A stretch of 64,000 bases of DNA, taken from positions 2,480,001 to 2,544,000 of the forward strand of contig NZ_CP064873.1 in assembly GCF_019056515.1 (NCBI RefSeq). Direction: 5' to 3'. This document shows positions 46,585 to 55,857 of the stretch, piece after piece. Each line of letters opens with the position of its first letter. The stretch's first letter is position 1. This stretch comes from Microbacterium paraoxydans (GTDB lineage: Bacteria; Actinomycetota; Actinomycetes; Actinomycetales; Microbacteriaceae). Position numbers and translations under genes: made by a program. Below the pieces are notes generated by a model. The model made no database searches. It worked only from the letters and a program-made list of their open reading frames with translations, and was not told the DNA's origin.

Positions 46585-48753
46585 ATGATCGATCCCGCAC
46601 TCGCCGACGCCGGACTCGGTGACGCCGAAGACGACGACTTCGACGACGCCGTCGAGGCGCCGGACTCGCAGCTCCCCGACCATCGCTACCTGGACCGCGA
46701 GCTGAGCTGGCTCGCGTTCAACCAGCGGGTGCTCGAACTCGCGGAGGACCCGTCGCTGCCGGAGCTGGAGCGGGCGAACTTCCTGGCGATCTTCGCCAGC
46801 AACCTCGACGAGTTCTTCATGGTGCGCGTGGCCGGTCTCAAGCGGCGCATCATGACCGGTCTCGCCGTGCCGACCAACATCGGACGCTCCCCCGTCGACG
46901 CCCTCGCCGACATCTCGCGCGAGGCGCACGCCCTCCAGCTCCGCCACGCGGACGCCTGGACGAAGCTCGTCCGCCCCGCCCTCGCCGACTCCGGCATCGA
47001 GATCACGGAGTGGTCGGATCTCACCGACGACGAGCGCAGCGCGCTGTCCGACTACTTCGGCGCACAGGTCTTCCCGGTGCTGATGCCGCTGGCGGTCGAC
47101 CCGGCGCACCCGTTCCCCTACATCTCCGGGCTCTCCCTGAACCTCGCCATCCGCATCCGCAATGCGCGGACCGGCCGCCAGGAGTTCGCACGCCTCAAGG
47201 TGCCGCCCATGCTGCCGCGCTTCGTCGAGGTGCCGTCGACGGGCGAGATCAAGCGCTTCCTCCGGCTCGAGGAGCTCATCGCCAACCACCTCGGCGACCT
47301 GTTCCCCGGCATGGAGGTGCTCGACCACCACGCGTTCCGCCTCACCCGCAACGAGGACGTGGAGATCGAGGAGGACGAGAGCGAGAACCTCATCCAGGCG
47401 CTGGAGGCCGAGCTGCTGCGCCGCCGGTTCGGGCCGCCGATCCGGCTCGAGATCACCGACGACATGGACGAGGTCACGATGGACCTCCTCGTGCGCGAGC
47501 TCGACATCACCGACCAGGAGGTCTACCGCCTCCCCGGGCCGCTCGATCTGCGCGGCCTCTTCGATCTGTCGCGCATCGATCGCCCCGATCTGCGGTACCC
47601 GCCGCACCTCCCCACCACCGCGGTGGCCTTCCAGCCGACGGGCTCCAACACCCGTGCGGACATCTTCAAGGCGATCCGGAAGTCCGACGTGCTCGTGCAC
47701 CACCCGTACGAGTCCTTCACCACGAGCGTCCAGGCGTTCCTGGAGCAGGCCGCCCGCGACCCGCACGTGCTCGCCATCAAGCAGACGCTGTACCGGACGT
47801 CCGGCGACAGCCCCGTCGTGCAGGCCCTCATCGACGCCGCCGAGGCCGGCAAGCAGGTGCTCGCCCTCGTCGAGGTGAAGGCCCGATTCGACGAGGCCAA
47901 CAACATCGTGTGGGCACGCAAGCTCGAGAAGGCCGGCGTGCACGTGGTGTACGGTCTCGTCGGACTCAAGACCCACTGCAAGCTCGCCCTCGTGATCCGC
48001 GAGGAGGAGGGCAGACTCCAGCACTACTCGCACGTCGGCACCGGCAACTACAACCCGAAGACGAGCCGCATCTACGAGGACTTCGGTCTGTTCACCGCCG
48101 ATGCCCAGGTCGGCAAGGACCTCACCCGGCTGTTCAACGAGCTCAGCGGCTACGCGATCGAGAAGAAGTTCAAGCGTCTGCTCGTCGCCCCGCTCCACCT
48201 CCGCAAGGGCCTCGTGCGGCTGATCGACGCCGAGCGCCGGATCGCCGAGTCGGGCAAGCCCGCGCACATCCGCATCAAGGTCAACTCGATGGTCGACGAG
48301 GAGATCATCGACGCCCTCTACCGCGCCAGCGCCGCAGGGGTGAAGGTCGACGTGTGGGTGCGCGGAATCTGCAGCCTGCGGCCCGACCTCGACGGGATCA
48401 GCGACAACATCACCGTCCGCAGCATCCTCGGCCGCTACCTCGAGCACTCGCGCATCTTCACGTTCGAGAACGATGGCGACCCGCAGGTGTACATCGGCAG
48501 CGCCGACATGATGCACCGCAACCTCGATCGGCGCGTCGAGGCCCTGGTGCGGGTCACCGACCCCGCGCATCTCAAGGAGCTCACCGCCTTCTTCGACCTG
48601 GCGATGGATGACCGGACCTCGTCGTGGCACCTCGGCCGCGACGGCGTGTGGGAGCGCCACGCCGTGGATGCCGACGGCAAGCCGCTCACCGACCTGCAGG
48701 ATAAGACCATGGGGATGATCCAGCGACGTCGTCGGGCACGGGCGGTTCGATGA
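46585..48753 (+). CDS. ppk: Polyphosphate kinase 1
   Basis: A 722-residue PPK1 that reversibly makes inorganic polyphosphate from ATP. The order is N domain ([17 protein letters not shown]), head domain, and two catalytic phospholipase-D-like C domains with the phosphohistidine in [19 protein letters not shown] (His about 483) and the second His in [15 protein letters not shown]. An acidic 25-residue leader precedes the N domain. I prefer the ATG at 46585, seven bases from a -10-like TTAGAT, over 46576. It overlaps the Nudix gene by 4 bp and lies upstream of pstSCAB. Confidence 0.95.
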   Translation: MIDPALADAGLGDAEDDDFDDAVEAPDSQLPDHRYLDRELSWLAFNQRVLELAEDPSLPELERANFLAIFASNLDEFFMVRVAGLKRRIMTGLAVPTNIGRSPVDALADISREAHALQLRHADAWTKLVRPALADSGIEITEWSDLTDDERSALSDYFGAQVFPVLMPLAVDPAHPFPYISGLSLNLAIRIRNARTGRQEFARLKVPPMLPRFVEVPSTGEIKRFLRLEELIANHLGDLFPGMEVLDHHAFRLTRNEDVEIEEDESENLIQALEAELLRRRFGPPIRLEITDDMDEVTMDLLVRELDITDQEVYRLPGPLDLRGLFDLSRIDRPDLRYPPHLPTTAVAFQPTGSNTRADIFKAIRKSDVLVHHPYESFTTSVQAFLEQAARDPHVLAIKQTLYRTSGDSPVVQALIDAAEAGKQVLALVEVKARFDEANNIVWARKLEKAGVHVVYGLVGLKTHCKLALVIREEEGRLQHYSHVGTGNYNPKTSRIYEDFGLFTADAQVGKDLTRLFNELSGYAIEKKFKRLLVAPLHLRKGLVRLIDAERRIAESGKPAHIRIKVNSMVDEEIIDALYRASAAGVKVDVWVRGICSLRPDLDGISDNITVRSILGRYLEHSRIFTFENDGDPQVYIGSADMMHRNLDRRVEALVRVTDPAHLKELTAFFDLAMDDRTSSWHLGRDGVWERHAVDADGKPLTDLQDKTMGMIQRRRRARAVR

Positions 48754-49736
48754 CGGCGCGGCAGGTCCAGCTCCCGCCGTCCGCGGCCGACGCGAAGTGG
48801 GCGGACAAGGCCGTGTACGCGGCCGGCGCCGTCGTCTGGCGTCTGGTCGACGGCAAGCTGCGGATCCTGCTCATCCACCGCACGAAGTACCGCGACGTCA
48901 CCCTGCCGAAGGGCAAGGTCGACCCGGGCGAGATGCTCGCGGAGACCGCCGTCCGTGAGGTGCACGAGGAGACCGGCATCCGCGTGGCCCTCGGCGTGCC
49001 GGTCGGGATCAGCCGCTATCACCTCGCGTCCCGCAAGCAGAAGGTGGTGCACTACTGGGCTGCCGAGGCGACGGACGCCGCGATCCGCGCGTCGACCTTC
49101 GTGCCCAACCGCGAGATCGCCGCCCTCGAGTGGGTCAGCGTGAAGAAGGCCCGTGCCGCGCTGAGCTACCCCGTCGACCTCGAGATCCTCGATGCGTTCG
49201 CGGCCCTCGTCGACGACGGCGTGCTGCGGACCTTCCCGGTGATCGCCCTCCGGCACGCGAAGGCCCTTCCCCGTTCGGAGTGGGACAAGGCGGACGCGGC
49301 CCGGCCGCTCACCGACCGCGGGAAGCGCCAGGCCAAGGCCATCGTCGGACCGCTCCGCGCTTTCGGCGTGCGCAAGATCGTCACCAGCGACGCGGTGCGC
49401 TGCGTGCAGACGGTCACGCCGCTCGCCAAGGCCCTGGACCGCAAGCCGGTCCTCACCGAGAAGATCAGCCAGGACGCCTGGGAGGACGGCGTCGCCGATC
49501 TCCGCTCCGTCGTCGGCCGCCGCATCCGCGCCGGCAAGCCCGCCGTGCTCTGCAGCCACGGCCCGGTGCTGCCTGCGCTCCTCTCGGAGATCGCCCTCGC
49601 GACCGGCACCGTGCACGGCTCGTACGTCGGCAGCGCCGCCGACCTGGAGACCGGCGCGTTCTCCGTGGTGCACGTCTCGGCGACCAATCCCGGCTCCGGC
49701 ATCATCTCGATCGAGACCCACGCCCCCAAGGTCTGA
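48750..49736 (+). CDS. Nudix hydrolase fused to a SixA-like histidine phosphatase (MutT1 type)
   Basis: A 328-residue two-domain protein. The Nudix box occupies residues 55-77 (GKVDPGE followed by REVHEETG). The second domain (about 160-325) is a histidine phosphatase with ALRHAKA, the phosphohistidine motif, and [11 protein letters not shown]. This is the domain order of mycobacterial MutT1 (Rv2985), which hydrolyses 8-oxo-GTP, diadenosine polyphosphates and similar nucleotides and also lies next to ppk1. It overlaps the ppk stop by ATGA, so nucleotide clean-up and polyphosphate metabolism are co-expressed. Confidence 0.9.
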   Translation: MTARQVQLPPSAADAKWADKAVYAAGAVVWRLVDGKLRILLIHRTKYRDVTLPKGKVDPGEMLAETAVREVHEETGIRVALGVPVGISRYHLASRKQKVVHYWAAEATDAAIRASTFVPNREIAALEWVSVKKARAALSYPVDLEILDAFAALVDDGVLRTFPVIALRHAKALPRSEWDKADAARPLTDRGKRQAKAIVGPLRAFGVRKIVTSDAVRCVQTVTPLAKALDRKPVLTEKISQDAWEDGVADLRSVVGRRIRAGKPAVLCSHGPVLPALLSEIALATGTVHGSYVGSAADLETGAFSVVHVSATNPGSGIISIETHAPKV

Positions 49737-49815
49737 CCCTCCCTCGTTCGAATCGCGCACTTCGCTGCATCTCGGCCGGGGATGGCGCAAAGTGGGCGAT
49801 TCGAAACGGAGGGGG
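49737..49815. repeat. Long imperfect inverted repeat after the Nudix gene
   Basis: Two 35-nt arms (49737-49771 and 49781-49815) around a nine-base loop pair at 26 of 35 positions without gaps, including a continuous ten-base match (TTCGAATCGC). It begins at the base after the stop codon. It has no T-run. It could be a terminator for the ppk operon or a repeated extragenic palindrome. Confidence 0.75.
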
Positions 49816-49855
49816 CCGCGCAGTGACGGGGATCGGCTCCAGAGAGTCGCCGGTC

Positions 49856-49910
49856 GTTCACCTGCCGTTCACCTGCGCGGGAGAGTCTCGTTAACCGTCG
49901 CCCCTAGCGT
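49856..49910 (+). promoter_or_regulatory. PHO box and promoter of pstSCAB
   Basis: Two perfect GTTCACC units (49856-49862 and 49867-49873) lie at an 11-bp period, the actinobacterial PhoP/RegX3 binding pattern. TAGCGT at 49905-49910 is a good -10 box, giving a leader of about 45 nt to the pstS GTG. Phosphate-starvation induction is strongly implied. Confidence 0.85.
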
Positions 49911-49961
49911 CACTGTGTGCCCTGCACCGGGCCCCACCCCTCCAAGATCGAAGGATCCACA

Positions 49962-51065
49962 GTGAAGATCTCCCGAATCGCACGAATCGGCGCCATCGGC
50001 GCCGTCGCCGCTCTCGCCCTCGCCGGCTGTGCCGCGAACGAAGGCGGAACCGGCGGCTCCAGCGAAGAGCCCTCGGAGTCCACGCTCTCCGGCACGATCG
50101 ACGCGACCGGCGCGTCCTCGCAGACCGCAGCCCAGGAGGCCTGGGTCGCCGCCTTCCAGACCGCCAACCCCGACGTGACGGTCAACTACGAGCCCACCGG
50201 CTCGGGCACCGGCCGCGAGAACTTCCTCGAGGGCGGCAGCAACTTCATCGGCTCGGACCGCGCGTTCAACGACGAGGAGCTCGCCGCCGGCGGCTTCGGC
50301 GCCTGCACCACCGACGACATCGTCGAGGTCCCCCTCTACATCTCCCCCGTCGCCGTCGCGTTCAACCTCGAGGGCATCGACACGCTGAACCTCGACGCCG
50401 CCACGATCGCAGGCATCTTCGCCGGCACGATCACCAACTGGAACGACGAGGCCATCGCCGCCCTGAACGACGGCGTCGAGCTCCCCGACCTGGCGATCTC
50501 GCCGGTGCACCGCTCCGACCCCTCGGGCACGCAGGAGACGTTCGCCAAGTACCTCAGCGCGACGGCCCCCGACGTCTGGACCTACGAGGTCTCCGACGAG
50601 TGGCCGATCCAGGGTGGCGAGGCCGCTCAGGGCACCTCGGGCGTGAAGCAGGCCCTCACCGCCGGCAACGGCGCGATCGGCTTCCTCGACGCATCCCAGG
50701 CGGACGGCCTCGGCCAGGTCGCCGTGGGCGTCGGCGAGGACTTCGTCTCCTACTCGGCCGAGGCCGCCGCGAAGCTCGTCGAGGGCTCGCCGCTCGCCGA
50801 GGGCCGTGGTGAGGGCGACCTCGTCTTCGACGTCGACCCGGCCGCTGCTGCGGACGGCGCCTACCCGATCGCCCTGGTCAGCTACCTCATCGGCTGCGAG
50901 CAGTACGAGGACAGCAACGTCGCGGAGCTCGTGAAGGAGTACTTCACGTACATCGCGAGCGCCGAGGGCCAGGACGCCGCCGCCGAGAACGCCGGCAGCG
51001 CCCCGATCTCGGACGGCCTGCGCGAGCAGGTCCAGGCCGCGATCGACCTCATCCAGGTCGGCTGA
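49962..51065 (+). CDS. pstS: Phosphate-binding lipoprotein PstS
   Basis: A 367-residue periplasmic-type binding protein of the high-affinity phosphate importer. The signal peptide ends in lipobox LALAGC, so it is lipid-anchored outside the membrane. Ligand-site segments GASSQTAAQEAW, GSGTGRENFLEGG and HRSDPSGTQETF contact phosphate. It starts with GTG after GAAGGA. It leads the pstSCAB operon behind a PHO box and is separated from pstC by a strong hairpin. Confidence 0.95.
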   Translation: MKISRIARIGAIGAVAALALAGCAANEGGTGGSSEEPSESTLSGTIDATGASSQTAAQEAWVAAFQTANPDVTVNYEPTGSGTGRENFLEGGSNFIGSDRAFNDEELAAGGFGACTTDDIVEVPLYISPVAVAFNLEGIDTLNLDAATIAGIFAGTITNWNDEAIAALNDGVELPDLAISPVHRSDPSGTQETFAKYLSATAPDVWTYEVSDEWPIQGGEAAQGTSGVKQALTAGNGAIGFLDASQADGLGQVAVGVGEDFVSYSAEAAAKLVEGSPLAEGRGEGDLVFDVDPAAAADGAYPIALVSYLIGCEQYEDSNVAELVKEYFTYIASAEGQDAAAENAGSAPISDGLREQVQAAIDLIQVG

Positions 51066-51089
51066 TCCTGCCGATCCACTGACGACGGT

Positions 51090-51119
51090 GCCCCCGCGTC
51101 CCCGAGCGGGCGCGGGGGC
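51090..51119 (+). terminator. Intercistronic hairpin pstS-pstC
   Basis: Perfect nine-bp stem (GCCCCCGCG/CGCGGGGGC) with a 12-base loop, 24 nt after the pstS stop and 52 nt before pstC. There is no T-run; likely a partial terminator or stabiliser that keeps pstS mRNA in excess of the membrane components. Confidence 0.65.
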
Positions 51120-51171
51120 TCCGCCAGGTCAGCACCCGATCCATCTCCACCCGGCCCGAAACAGGGAGATC

Positions 51172-52155
51172 ATGAGCACGACCGCGCAGGAGCCGACAAC
51201 GGCACCGGCACCGACACCGGCGCCGCCCACACCGATCAAGGCCAAGCAGCGCCTCGGCGACCGGGTCTTCTCCGGCACGGCGCTGGCCGCCGGCATCATC
51301 ATCCTGATCGTGCTGGCGCTCGTCGCCGCCTTCCTCATCATCCAGAGCCTGCCGGCGTTCCAGCTCGACACCTCCGACAACCACATCCTCCGGGGCGAGT
51401 CGTTCTGGGTGTACGTCTGGCCGCTCGTCTTCGGCACCCTCTGGGCCTCGTTCATCGCCCTGCTGATCGCCGCCCCCATCGCCATCGGCATCGCGCTCTT
51501 CATCTCGCACTACGCCCACCGGCGGCTCGCGTCGTTCCTCGGCTACATCATCGACCTGCTCGCCGCGGTGCCCTCCGTGGTGTTCGGCCTCTGGGGCGGC
51601 CTCGTGCTCGCCCCCATGCTCCAGCCGATCTACGTGTGGCTCAACGAGAACGCCTCGTGGGTGCCGTTCTTCGGCGGCCAGGTCTCCGCGACGGGCAAGA
51701 CCATCCTCACCGCCGCCCTCGTCCTCGCCGTGATGTGCATCCCGATCATGACCGCCATCTGCCGCGAGGTCTTCCTGCAGACCCCCAAGCTCCACGAGGA
51801 GGCGGCCCTCGCCCTCGGCTCCACGCGCTGGGAGATGGTCCGCATGGCCGTGCTCCCCTTCGCGCGCGGCGGCATGGTGTCGGCGGCGATGCTGGCCCTC
51901 GGCCGCGCGCTCGGCGAGACGATGGCCGTGACGATGGTGCTCTCCCCCTCGGCGGTCGTCAGCTTCCTCGTGCTCACCGCCACGAACCCCACGCCGATCC
52001 CCGCGAACATCGCCCTCGCCTTCCCGGAGGCGCACGGCACCGGTGTGAACACCCTGATCGCGACCGGCCTCATCCTCTTCGTCGTGACCTTCGCGGTCAA
52101 CGCGCTGGCGCGCTGGATCGTCGCCCGCCGCGCCGAGTTCTCGGGAGCGAACTGA
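51172..52155 (+). CDS. pstC: Phosphate ABC transporter permease PstC
   Basis: A 327-residue inner-membrane permease with six core helices. The coupling motif EEAALALGSTRWEMVRMAVLP (EAA loop) that contacts PstB is intact. A Pro/Ala-rich cytoplasmic N-terminus of about 25 residues precedes helix one. AGGGAG lies before the ATG at 51172. It forms the channel together with PstA. Confidence 0.95.
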   Translation: MSTTAQEPTTAPAPTPAPPTPIKAKQRLGDRVFSGTALAAGIIILIVLALVAAFLIIQSLPAFQLDTSDNHILRGESFWVYVWPLVFGTLWASFIALLIAAPIAIGIALFISHYAHRRLASFLGYIIDLLAAVPSVVFGLWGGLVLAPMLQPIYVWLNENASWVPFFGGQVSATGKTILTAALVLAVMCIPIMTAICREVFLQTPKLHEEAALALGSTRWEMVRMAVLPFARGGMVSAAMLALGRALGETMAVTMVLSPSAVVSFLVLTATNPTPIPANIALAFPEAHGTGVNTLIATGLILFVVTFAVNALARWIVARRAEFSGAN

Positions 52156-52156
52156 C

Positions 52157-53254
52157 ATGACCGCCCTCACCAGCGCTCCGCCCGCCGCGAGCACCACCGC
52201 CCTCACCTCCGGCCGCCTGCCGAAGTGGGCTCCGTGGGCCCTCCTCGGCGTCTCGTTCGTCGTGTCCGCCGCCGTCTTCGGTGTCGCCGCCGCCGGCTCG
52301 GACACCCCGCTCGCCGACTTCAACATCGCGGGCACCGTCGTCGTCGGCATCCTGCTCTACATGGTGATCATCACGGTGATCTCGTCGATCGCGGAGAGCC
52401 GTCGCAAGGCCGTCGACCGCCTGATGACGGCCCTCGTCGCCACGGCCTTCCTCATCGCCCTGCTGCCGCTGATCTCCCTGCTGTGGACCGTGGTGGCGAA
52501 CGGCCTCGAGCGCTTCGACGCCGAGTTCTTCACCTACTCGATGCGCAACGTCGTCGGTGAAGGCGGCGGTATCGTGCACGCCATCTGGGGCACGGTCCTC
52601 ATCACGCTGACGGCCACGATCATCTCGGTCCCGGTCGGTCTGATGACCTCGATCTACCTGGTCGAGTACGGCCGCGGCAAGATCGCCAAGGCCATCACGT
52701 TCTTCGTCGACGTGATGACGGGCATCCCCTCGATCGTCGCCGGTCTGTTCATCTACGCGGTGTTCGCCCTCCTGATCCGTCCCGGGATCTCCATGGGCTT
52801 CATGGGCGCTCTCGCCCTCGCCGTGCTGATGACGCCTGTCGTGGTGCGCGGCAGCGAGGAGCTGCTCCGGATCGTCCCGAACGAGCTGCGCGAGGCCTCC
52901 TACGCCCTGGGCGTGCCGAAGTGGCTCACGATCCTCAAGGTCGTCCTGCCCACCTCGATCGCCGGCATCATGACCTCGGTCATGCTCGCCATCTCCCGCG
53001 TGATCGGCGAGACCGCCCCGCTGCTGCTCACCGCCGGCTTCACGCAGAGCCTCAACACGAACATCTTCGACGGCCAGATGATGACCCTCCCGGTGTTCGC
53101 CTACAACCAGTACATGAACCAGGGCACGAGCCCGGACGCCGCCGTCGCGCGCGCCTGGGCCGCCGCCCTCACCCTCATCCTCATCGTCATGGTGCTGAAC
53201 CTGCTCGCCCGCCTGATCGCGAAGCTGTTCGCCCCGAAAGTCAACGGCCGCTGA
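52157..53254 (+). CDS. pstA: Phosphate ABC transporter permease PstA
   Basis: A 365-residue permease, somewhat longer than the usual 290-300 because of an N-terminal part with two extra hydrophobic helices (about 22-45 and 57-77) before the six-helix core. The EAA loop ([21 protein letters not shown]) is conserved. It begins one base after the pstC stop, so translation is coupled. Confidence 0.94.
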   Translation: MTALTSAPPAASTTALTSGRLPKWAPWALLGVSFVVSAAVFGVAAAGSDTPLADFNIAGTVVVGILLYMVIITVISSIAESRRKAVDRLMTALVATAFLIALLPLISLLWTVVANGLERFDAEFFTYSMRNVVGEGGGIVHAIWGTVLITLTATIISVPVGLMTSIYLVEYGRGKIAKAITFFVDVMTGIPSIVAGLFIYAVFALLIRPGISMGFMGALALAVLMTPVVVRGSEELLRIVPNELREASYALGVPKWLTILKVVLPTSIAGIMTSVMLAISRVIGETAPLLLTAGFTQSLNTNIFDGQMMTLPVFAYNQYMNQGTSPDAAVARAWAAALTLILIVMVLNLLARLIAKLFAPKVNGR

Positions 53255-53283
53255 GCGCCCGACCACTCAGAATAGGAATCCAC

Positions 53284-54063
53284 GTGTCCAAGAGCATCGA
53301 AGTCAACGACCTCAACGTCTACTACGGCAACTTCCTCGCGGTCGAAGGCGTCTCCCTCGACATCCAGCCGCGCAGTGTCACGGCCTTCATCGGCCCGTCG
53401 GGCTGCGGCAAGTCCACCTTCCTCCGCACCCTGAACCGCATGCACGAGGTGATCCCCGGCGCCCGCGTCGAGGGCGAGGTGCTGCTCGACGGCAAGGACC
53501 TCTACGGCGCCGGCGTGGACCCGGTGCTCGTGCGTCGCCAGGTCGGCATGGTGTTCCAGCGGCCGAACCCGTTCCCCACGATGTCGATCAAGGAGAACGT
53601 GCTCGCCGGCGTGAAGCTCAACAACAAGCGCATGTCGAAGAGCGAGCAGGACGACCTCGTCGAGAAGTCGCTCACCGGCGCGAACCTGTGGAACGAGGTC
53701 AAGGACCGCCTCGACCGTCCGGGCTCCGGGCTCTCGGGCGGCCAGCAGCAGCGTCTCTGCATCGCCCGCGCGATCGCCGTCTCCCCGGAGGTGCTGTTGA
53801 TGGACGAGCCGTGCTCCGCCCTCGACCCCATCTCGACCTACGCGATCGAGGAGCTGATCGGCGAGCTCAAGAACGAGTTCACGATCGTCATCGTGACGCA
53901 CAACATGCAGCAGGCGAGCCGGGTCTCCGACAAGACCGCGTTCTTCAACATCGCCGGCACCGGCAAGCCCGGAAAACTCATCGAGTACGACGACACCACG
54001 AGCATCTTCACCACCCCGTCAGTGCAGGCCACCGAGGACTACGTCTCCGGCCGTTTCGGCTGA
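53284..54063 (+). CDS. pstB: Phosphate ABC transporter ATPase PstB
   Basis: A 259-residue ATPase that powers phosphate import. Walker [10 protein letters not shown] is at 37-45, the signature is [10 protein letters not shown] and Walker B is [13 protein letters not shown], the last with the Cys and Ala typical of PstB. It starts at GTG, seven bases after AGGA. The last gene of the operon; a strong terminator follows. Confidence 0.96.
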   Translation: MSKSIEVNDLNVYYGNFLAVEGVSLDIQPRSVTAFIGPSGCGKSTFLRTLNRMHEVIPGARVEGEVLLDGKDLYGAGVDPVLVRRQVGMVFQRPNPFPTMSIKENVLAGVKLNNKRMSKSEQDDLVEKSLTGANLWNEVKDRLDRPGSGLSGGQQQRLCIARAIAVSPEVLLMDEPCSALDPISTYAIEELIGELKNEFTIVIVTHNMQQASRVSDKTAFFNIAGTGKPGKLIEYDDTTSIFTTPSVQATEDYVSGRFG

Positions 54064-54083
54064 CCCGCACTCTCTTCGGTCTT

Positions 54084-54112
54084 CGGGCCCGGACGCCTCG
54101 CGTCCGGGCCCG
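54084..54112 (+). terminator. Terminator of the pst operon
   Basis: Perfect 13-bp GC-rich stem (arm CGGGCCCGGACGC) with a three-base loop, 20 nt after pstB and followed by TTCTCGTCTCC. Confidence 0.85.
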
Positions 54113-54142
54113 TTCTCGTCTCCGTCCGTCCCGCCGGAGGAC

Positions 54143-55027
54143 TCAGTCGCGCGGGGAGAGGAGGTAGGCGTTGAGGTCGTCCGTGAGGGAGGTGTCCACG
54201 GCGACCGGCGTGCCGTCGATCGCGGTGATGGCGGTCGCGAGACGCACGCTCGACACGAGCCATGCGGCGTCGGCCCGCGTCAGATCGGCGGCGGGGATGC
54301 GGTCGTACCCCACCTCGAAGCCCCGCGCGAGAAGGTGGTCGTAGACGCTGAGCTGCGTGGTGCCATGCAGGATCCCGCCATTCGGGGCCGGGGTCGTGAA
54401 GCGGTCGCCGAAGCGCAGGATGAGGGAGGCCGTCGGAGCCTCCAGCACGAAGCCGTCGCTCGACAGGAAGATCGCGTCGTCGGCTCCGCGGCGCTTGGCC
54501 TCGCGCAGGGCCGCCATGTTCACGGCGTAGGACAGCGTCTTGGCGCCGAGCAGCAGCCAGGGCGCCCGTTCCGCTGCGCCGAGGTCGTATCCGCGGTCGA
54601 GGGTGACGACCTTGACACCGTTCCGCCGTACGGCCGCGAAGTCCGCCGCCGGAGCCGCCGTGACCCAGGCGGTCGGCGTCGGCCCGTGCTCGACGCCGCG
54701 ACTGAGGATCAGCTTGATGACCGACTCCCCCGCCCCGAGCTGTGCGGCGGCCTGCTGGATCGCCCGCCGCCACTGCTCCTGGTTCGGCACCGGGAGGTCG
54801 CAGAGTCGCGCCGAATGCGCAAGGCGTTCCAGATGCGGGACGACCTCCTGCGCATGTCCGTCGACGACCCCGATGGACTCGAACACGCCGTCGCCCCGTT
54901 GCGTGCTCAGCTCGCCGACACTGAGGGCGGGGGCCGCGGCGTCCACCTGCGTGAACGTGTCGGCGTAGTCGGCACGCTGCTCGTCGGCGGCGACGGGATC
55001 GATCATGAGGGCGAAGCGACGGGTCAT
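54143..55027 (-). CDS. Aminotransferase class IV (aminodeoxychorismate lyase-like)
   Basis: A 294-residue PLP enzyme of fold type IV. The PLP lysine is Lys162 (LLLGAKTLSYAVNM) and the phosphate-binding/Glu segment is DDAIFLSSDGFVLEAPTASL. The family includes PabC (4-amino-4-deoxychorismate lyase, folate synthesis), branched-chain and D-amino-acid aminotransferases. The length and TLSYAVNM motif fit PabC-like members best, but the specificity is not certain. The ATG at 55027 starts MTRRFALMID. It is convergent with the pst operon. Confidence 0.82.
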   Translation of the reverse strand: MTRRFALMIDPVAADEQRADYADTFTQVDAAAPALSVGELSTQRGDGVFESIGVVDGHAQEVVPHLERLAHSARLCDLPVPNQEQWRRAIQQAAAQLGAGESVIKLILSRGVEHGPTPTAWVTAAPAADFAAVRRNGVKVVTLDRGYDLGAAERAPWLLLGAKTLSYAVNMAALREAKRRGADDAIFLSSDGFVLEAPTASLILRFGDRFTTPAPNGGILHGTTQLSVYDHLLARGFEVGYDRIPAADLTRADAAWLVSSVRLATAITAIDGTPVAVDTSLTDDLNAYLLSPRD

Positions 55028-55083
55028 GTCACCGAGCCTAGGCCGCCGGGAATACCCACCGCGTCCTCGCGTTACACTGGAGT

Positions 55084-55170
55084 GGCCGGGCCGCATAACC
55101 CCGGGCTCCAATTTTCGCCGCTGCGAGCGGCCTTCCGCCGAGAGGCGTTCTTGCGGCCCGGTCTTTCTCT
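55084..55170 (+). ncRNA. Candidate structured small RNA
   Basis: The 171-base gap 55028-55198 has no gene but a complete RNA-gene layout on the plus strand. TACACT (55073-55078) is a good -10 box. It is followed by a perfect ten-bp closing stem (CCGGGCCGCA 55086-55095 with TGCGGCCCGG 55152-55161). Inside lie two hairpins: GCCGCT-GCG-AGCGGC (55117-55131) and CGCC-GAGA-GGCG (55136-55147), the latter with a GNRA tetraloop. A pyrimidine/T-rich tail TCTTTCTCT follows. It lacks the SRP RNA core and tmRNA features. Function unknown; it could instead be an elaborate terminator of the convergent gene. Confidence 0.5.
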
Positions 55171-55198
55171 GTCCGGACGCCGTCCCGCCCGCTCGGAC

Positions 55199-55828
55199 TC
55201 AGGCCAGGGCGCCGGTGCGCCACAGGGCCGCCGACGCCGCGAGGTCCTGGGCATAGCTGCTCAGCCGCAGCGCCCGCGTGGTGAGCTCGCTCGCCCGGGC
55301 AGGCTCCGTGGGCTCGTAGTCGTCGGCGGTGTGCGTCGCCCCCGAGGCCTGGACGCGGCAGAACGCCGCCGCCCGCTCCAGCGCCACGGCGAAGTCGCCG
55401 CGGAAGGCGCCGCGCAGGATCGTGTCGATGAGCGCGACGAGCTCGTCCGGGCTCGCCGGCACGGGCGCCCCGGCGACCACGGCGTCGGCCGACGGCAGCT
55501 CGACCCGTCCCCGGTCGTAGAGAAGGGCCGCGGTGCGCGGATCGCCGTGGATCGCGAGCTGGAGCACGTACATCCGCCACAGCGACCCGGGGAGGGTGCG
55601 CGACGGCGCCTTCGACCACAGCTCCGCGATCTCGTCGATGCCGTGCTCGCTCGTGAAGGCGATCAGCCGCTCGACGCTCGCCCCGCTCTCGTCCTCGCGG
55701 ACGCGGGTCAGCAACGCGGAGGCGGTGGCGTGTGCGACACGCGTCTCCTCGGCGGGATCATGGGCGCCGACGATGTTGTCGAAGGCGCTCGTCGGACGAC
55801 GCACGGGGCGGTGGTGCTGCTCGGGCAT
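55199..55828 (-). CDS. Conserved actinobacterial protein of unknown function
   Basis: A 209-residue, mostly helical soluble protein without signal peptide or recognisable motif. The segment LPGSLWRMYVLQLAIH and the C-terminal alternation of hydrophobic helices suggest an all-alpha fold. Similar proteins in Microbacteriaceae are sometimes labelled 'RNA polymerase subunit beta' in databases, but I see no sequence basis for that. It starts at ATG 55828 and lies 29 bp downstream of rskA on the same strand, possibly in the same transcript. Confidence 0.7.
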   Translation of the reverse strand: MPEQHHRPVRRPTSAFDNIVGAHDPAEETRVAHATASALLTRVREDESGASVERLIAFTSEHGIDEIAELWSKAPSRTLPGSLWRMYVLQLAIHGDPRTAALLYDRGRVELPSADAVVAGAPVPASPDELVALIDTILRGAFRGDFAVALERAAAFCRVQASGATHTADDYEPTEPARASELTTRALRLSSYAQDLAASAALWRTGALA

Positions 55829-55857
55829 CCCTCCAGGGTACGCCCCGCCTCCGACGC

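Noticed and set aside
45559..48660. A 1033-codon open frame antisense to ppk, and other long antisense frames such as 3988-6015 and 11529-13070.
   Set aside because: They mirror strong genes with clear protein families, encode Arg/Gly/Asp-rich low-complexity sequence and arise from high-GC third positions.
49737..49815. The inverted repeat as ends of an insertion sequence.
   Set aside because: Arms are 9 bases apart with nothing between them and no transposase nearby; kept only as a repeat/terminator.
55084..55170. The candidate RNA as 4.5S SRP RNA.
   Set aside because: The conserved GGTCAGG...GGAAGCAGC core is absent and the tetraloop context is wrong.
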